Shown here piece by piece: positions 13,722-13,836 of a stretch of DNA of 13,836 nucleotides. Location of the stretch: positions 1-13,836 of the forward strand of contig JAIRMO010000031.1 in the NCBI GenBank assembly GCA_031258625.1. Direction: 5' to 3'. Made by a program: the position numbers and the translations under genes. Numbering within the stretch: position 1 is the first letter of the stretch; each line of letters begins with the position of its first letter. The notes under the pieces are model-generated. The model ran no database searches, was not told the DNA's origin, and saw nothing but the letters and a program-made list of their open reading frames with translations. Source of the stretch: Spirochaetaceae bacterium. Its GTDB lineage: Bacteria; Spirochaetota; Spirochaetia; Treponematales; Breznakiellaceae.

Positions 13722-13836
13722 GGAACAGTTCAATAATAACATGAACAAATCATTGAGGTAAGATACGATAGTTCCATGATTCAAAAGGAGAAATTTTCAC
13801 CAGGTTAAGTGTTGCAAAATCTTCATCGGATACTTT
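13722..13836. other. AT-rich right margin without a recognisable gene
   Basis: Only very short reading frames are present. Base composition is clearly lower in GC than the genes to the left. No repeat, RNA or promoter could be supported. Confidence 0.4.

Overview
The window is GC-rich and densely coding, with AT-rich spacers. It most resembles a spirochaete chromosome, probably a Treponema relative. This is an inference from the look of the DnaX, MoxR and lipoprotein sequences, the ffs-dnaX-ybaB-recR neighbourhood and the many intergenic palindromes. No marker here fixes the species.

Layout. 1-400 holds no gene: a terminator-like hairpin and about five copies of a ~33-bp dispersed repeat. 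401-4658 (+) is an information-processing block: an AlaX-type alanyl-tRNA editing protein, the SRP RNA (ffs), dnaX, ybaB and recR. dnaX carries a striking candidate frameshift site that would make a short gamma-like subunit. 4663-5018 is an array of about 23 direct repeats of 14-17 bp. A strong promoter with an operator-like palindrome then drives an XRE-cupin regulator and the two subunits of an isopropylmalate-dehydratase-type hydro-lyase (5118-7765). The two subunit genes are separated by a highly structured spacer. A further spacer with a good promoter and possible RNA structure precedes an exported TlpA/ResA-like thioredoxin (7988-8554).

On the minus strand, 13044 to 8573 is a tightly overlapping four-gene operon: a DUF4129-like protein, a DUF4350-like protein, MoxR ATPase and a DUF58 protein. 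This is a MoxR chaperone module of the cell envelope. The DUF58 gene contains an in-frame insertion of about 290 bp of palindromic repeat DNA, reminiscent of Rickettsia palindromic elements. The right end (13045-13836) has an AT-rich divergent spacer with nested palindromes and a short lipoprotein gene that looks frameshifted or truncated.

How the parts fit: SRP RNA and the replication/repair genes form a housekeeping cluster. The regulator probably controls the hydro-lyase next to it. The MoxR operon and the thioredoxin both act at or outside the membrane but converge and are separately transcribed.
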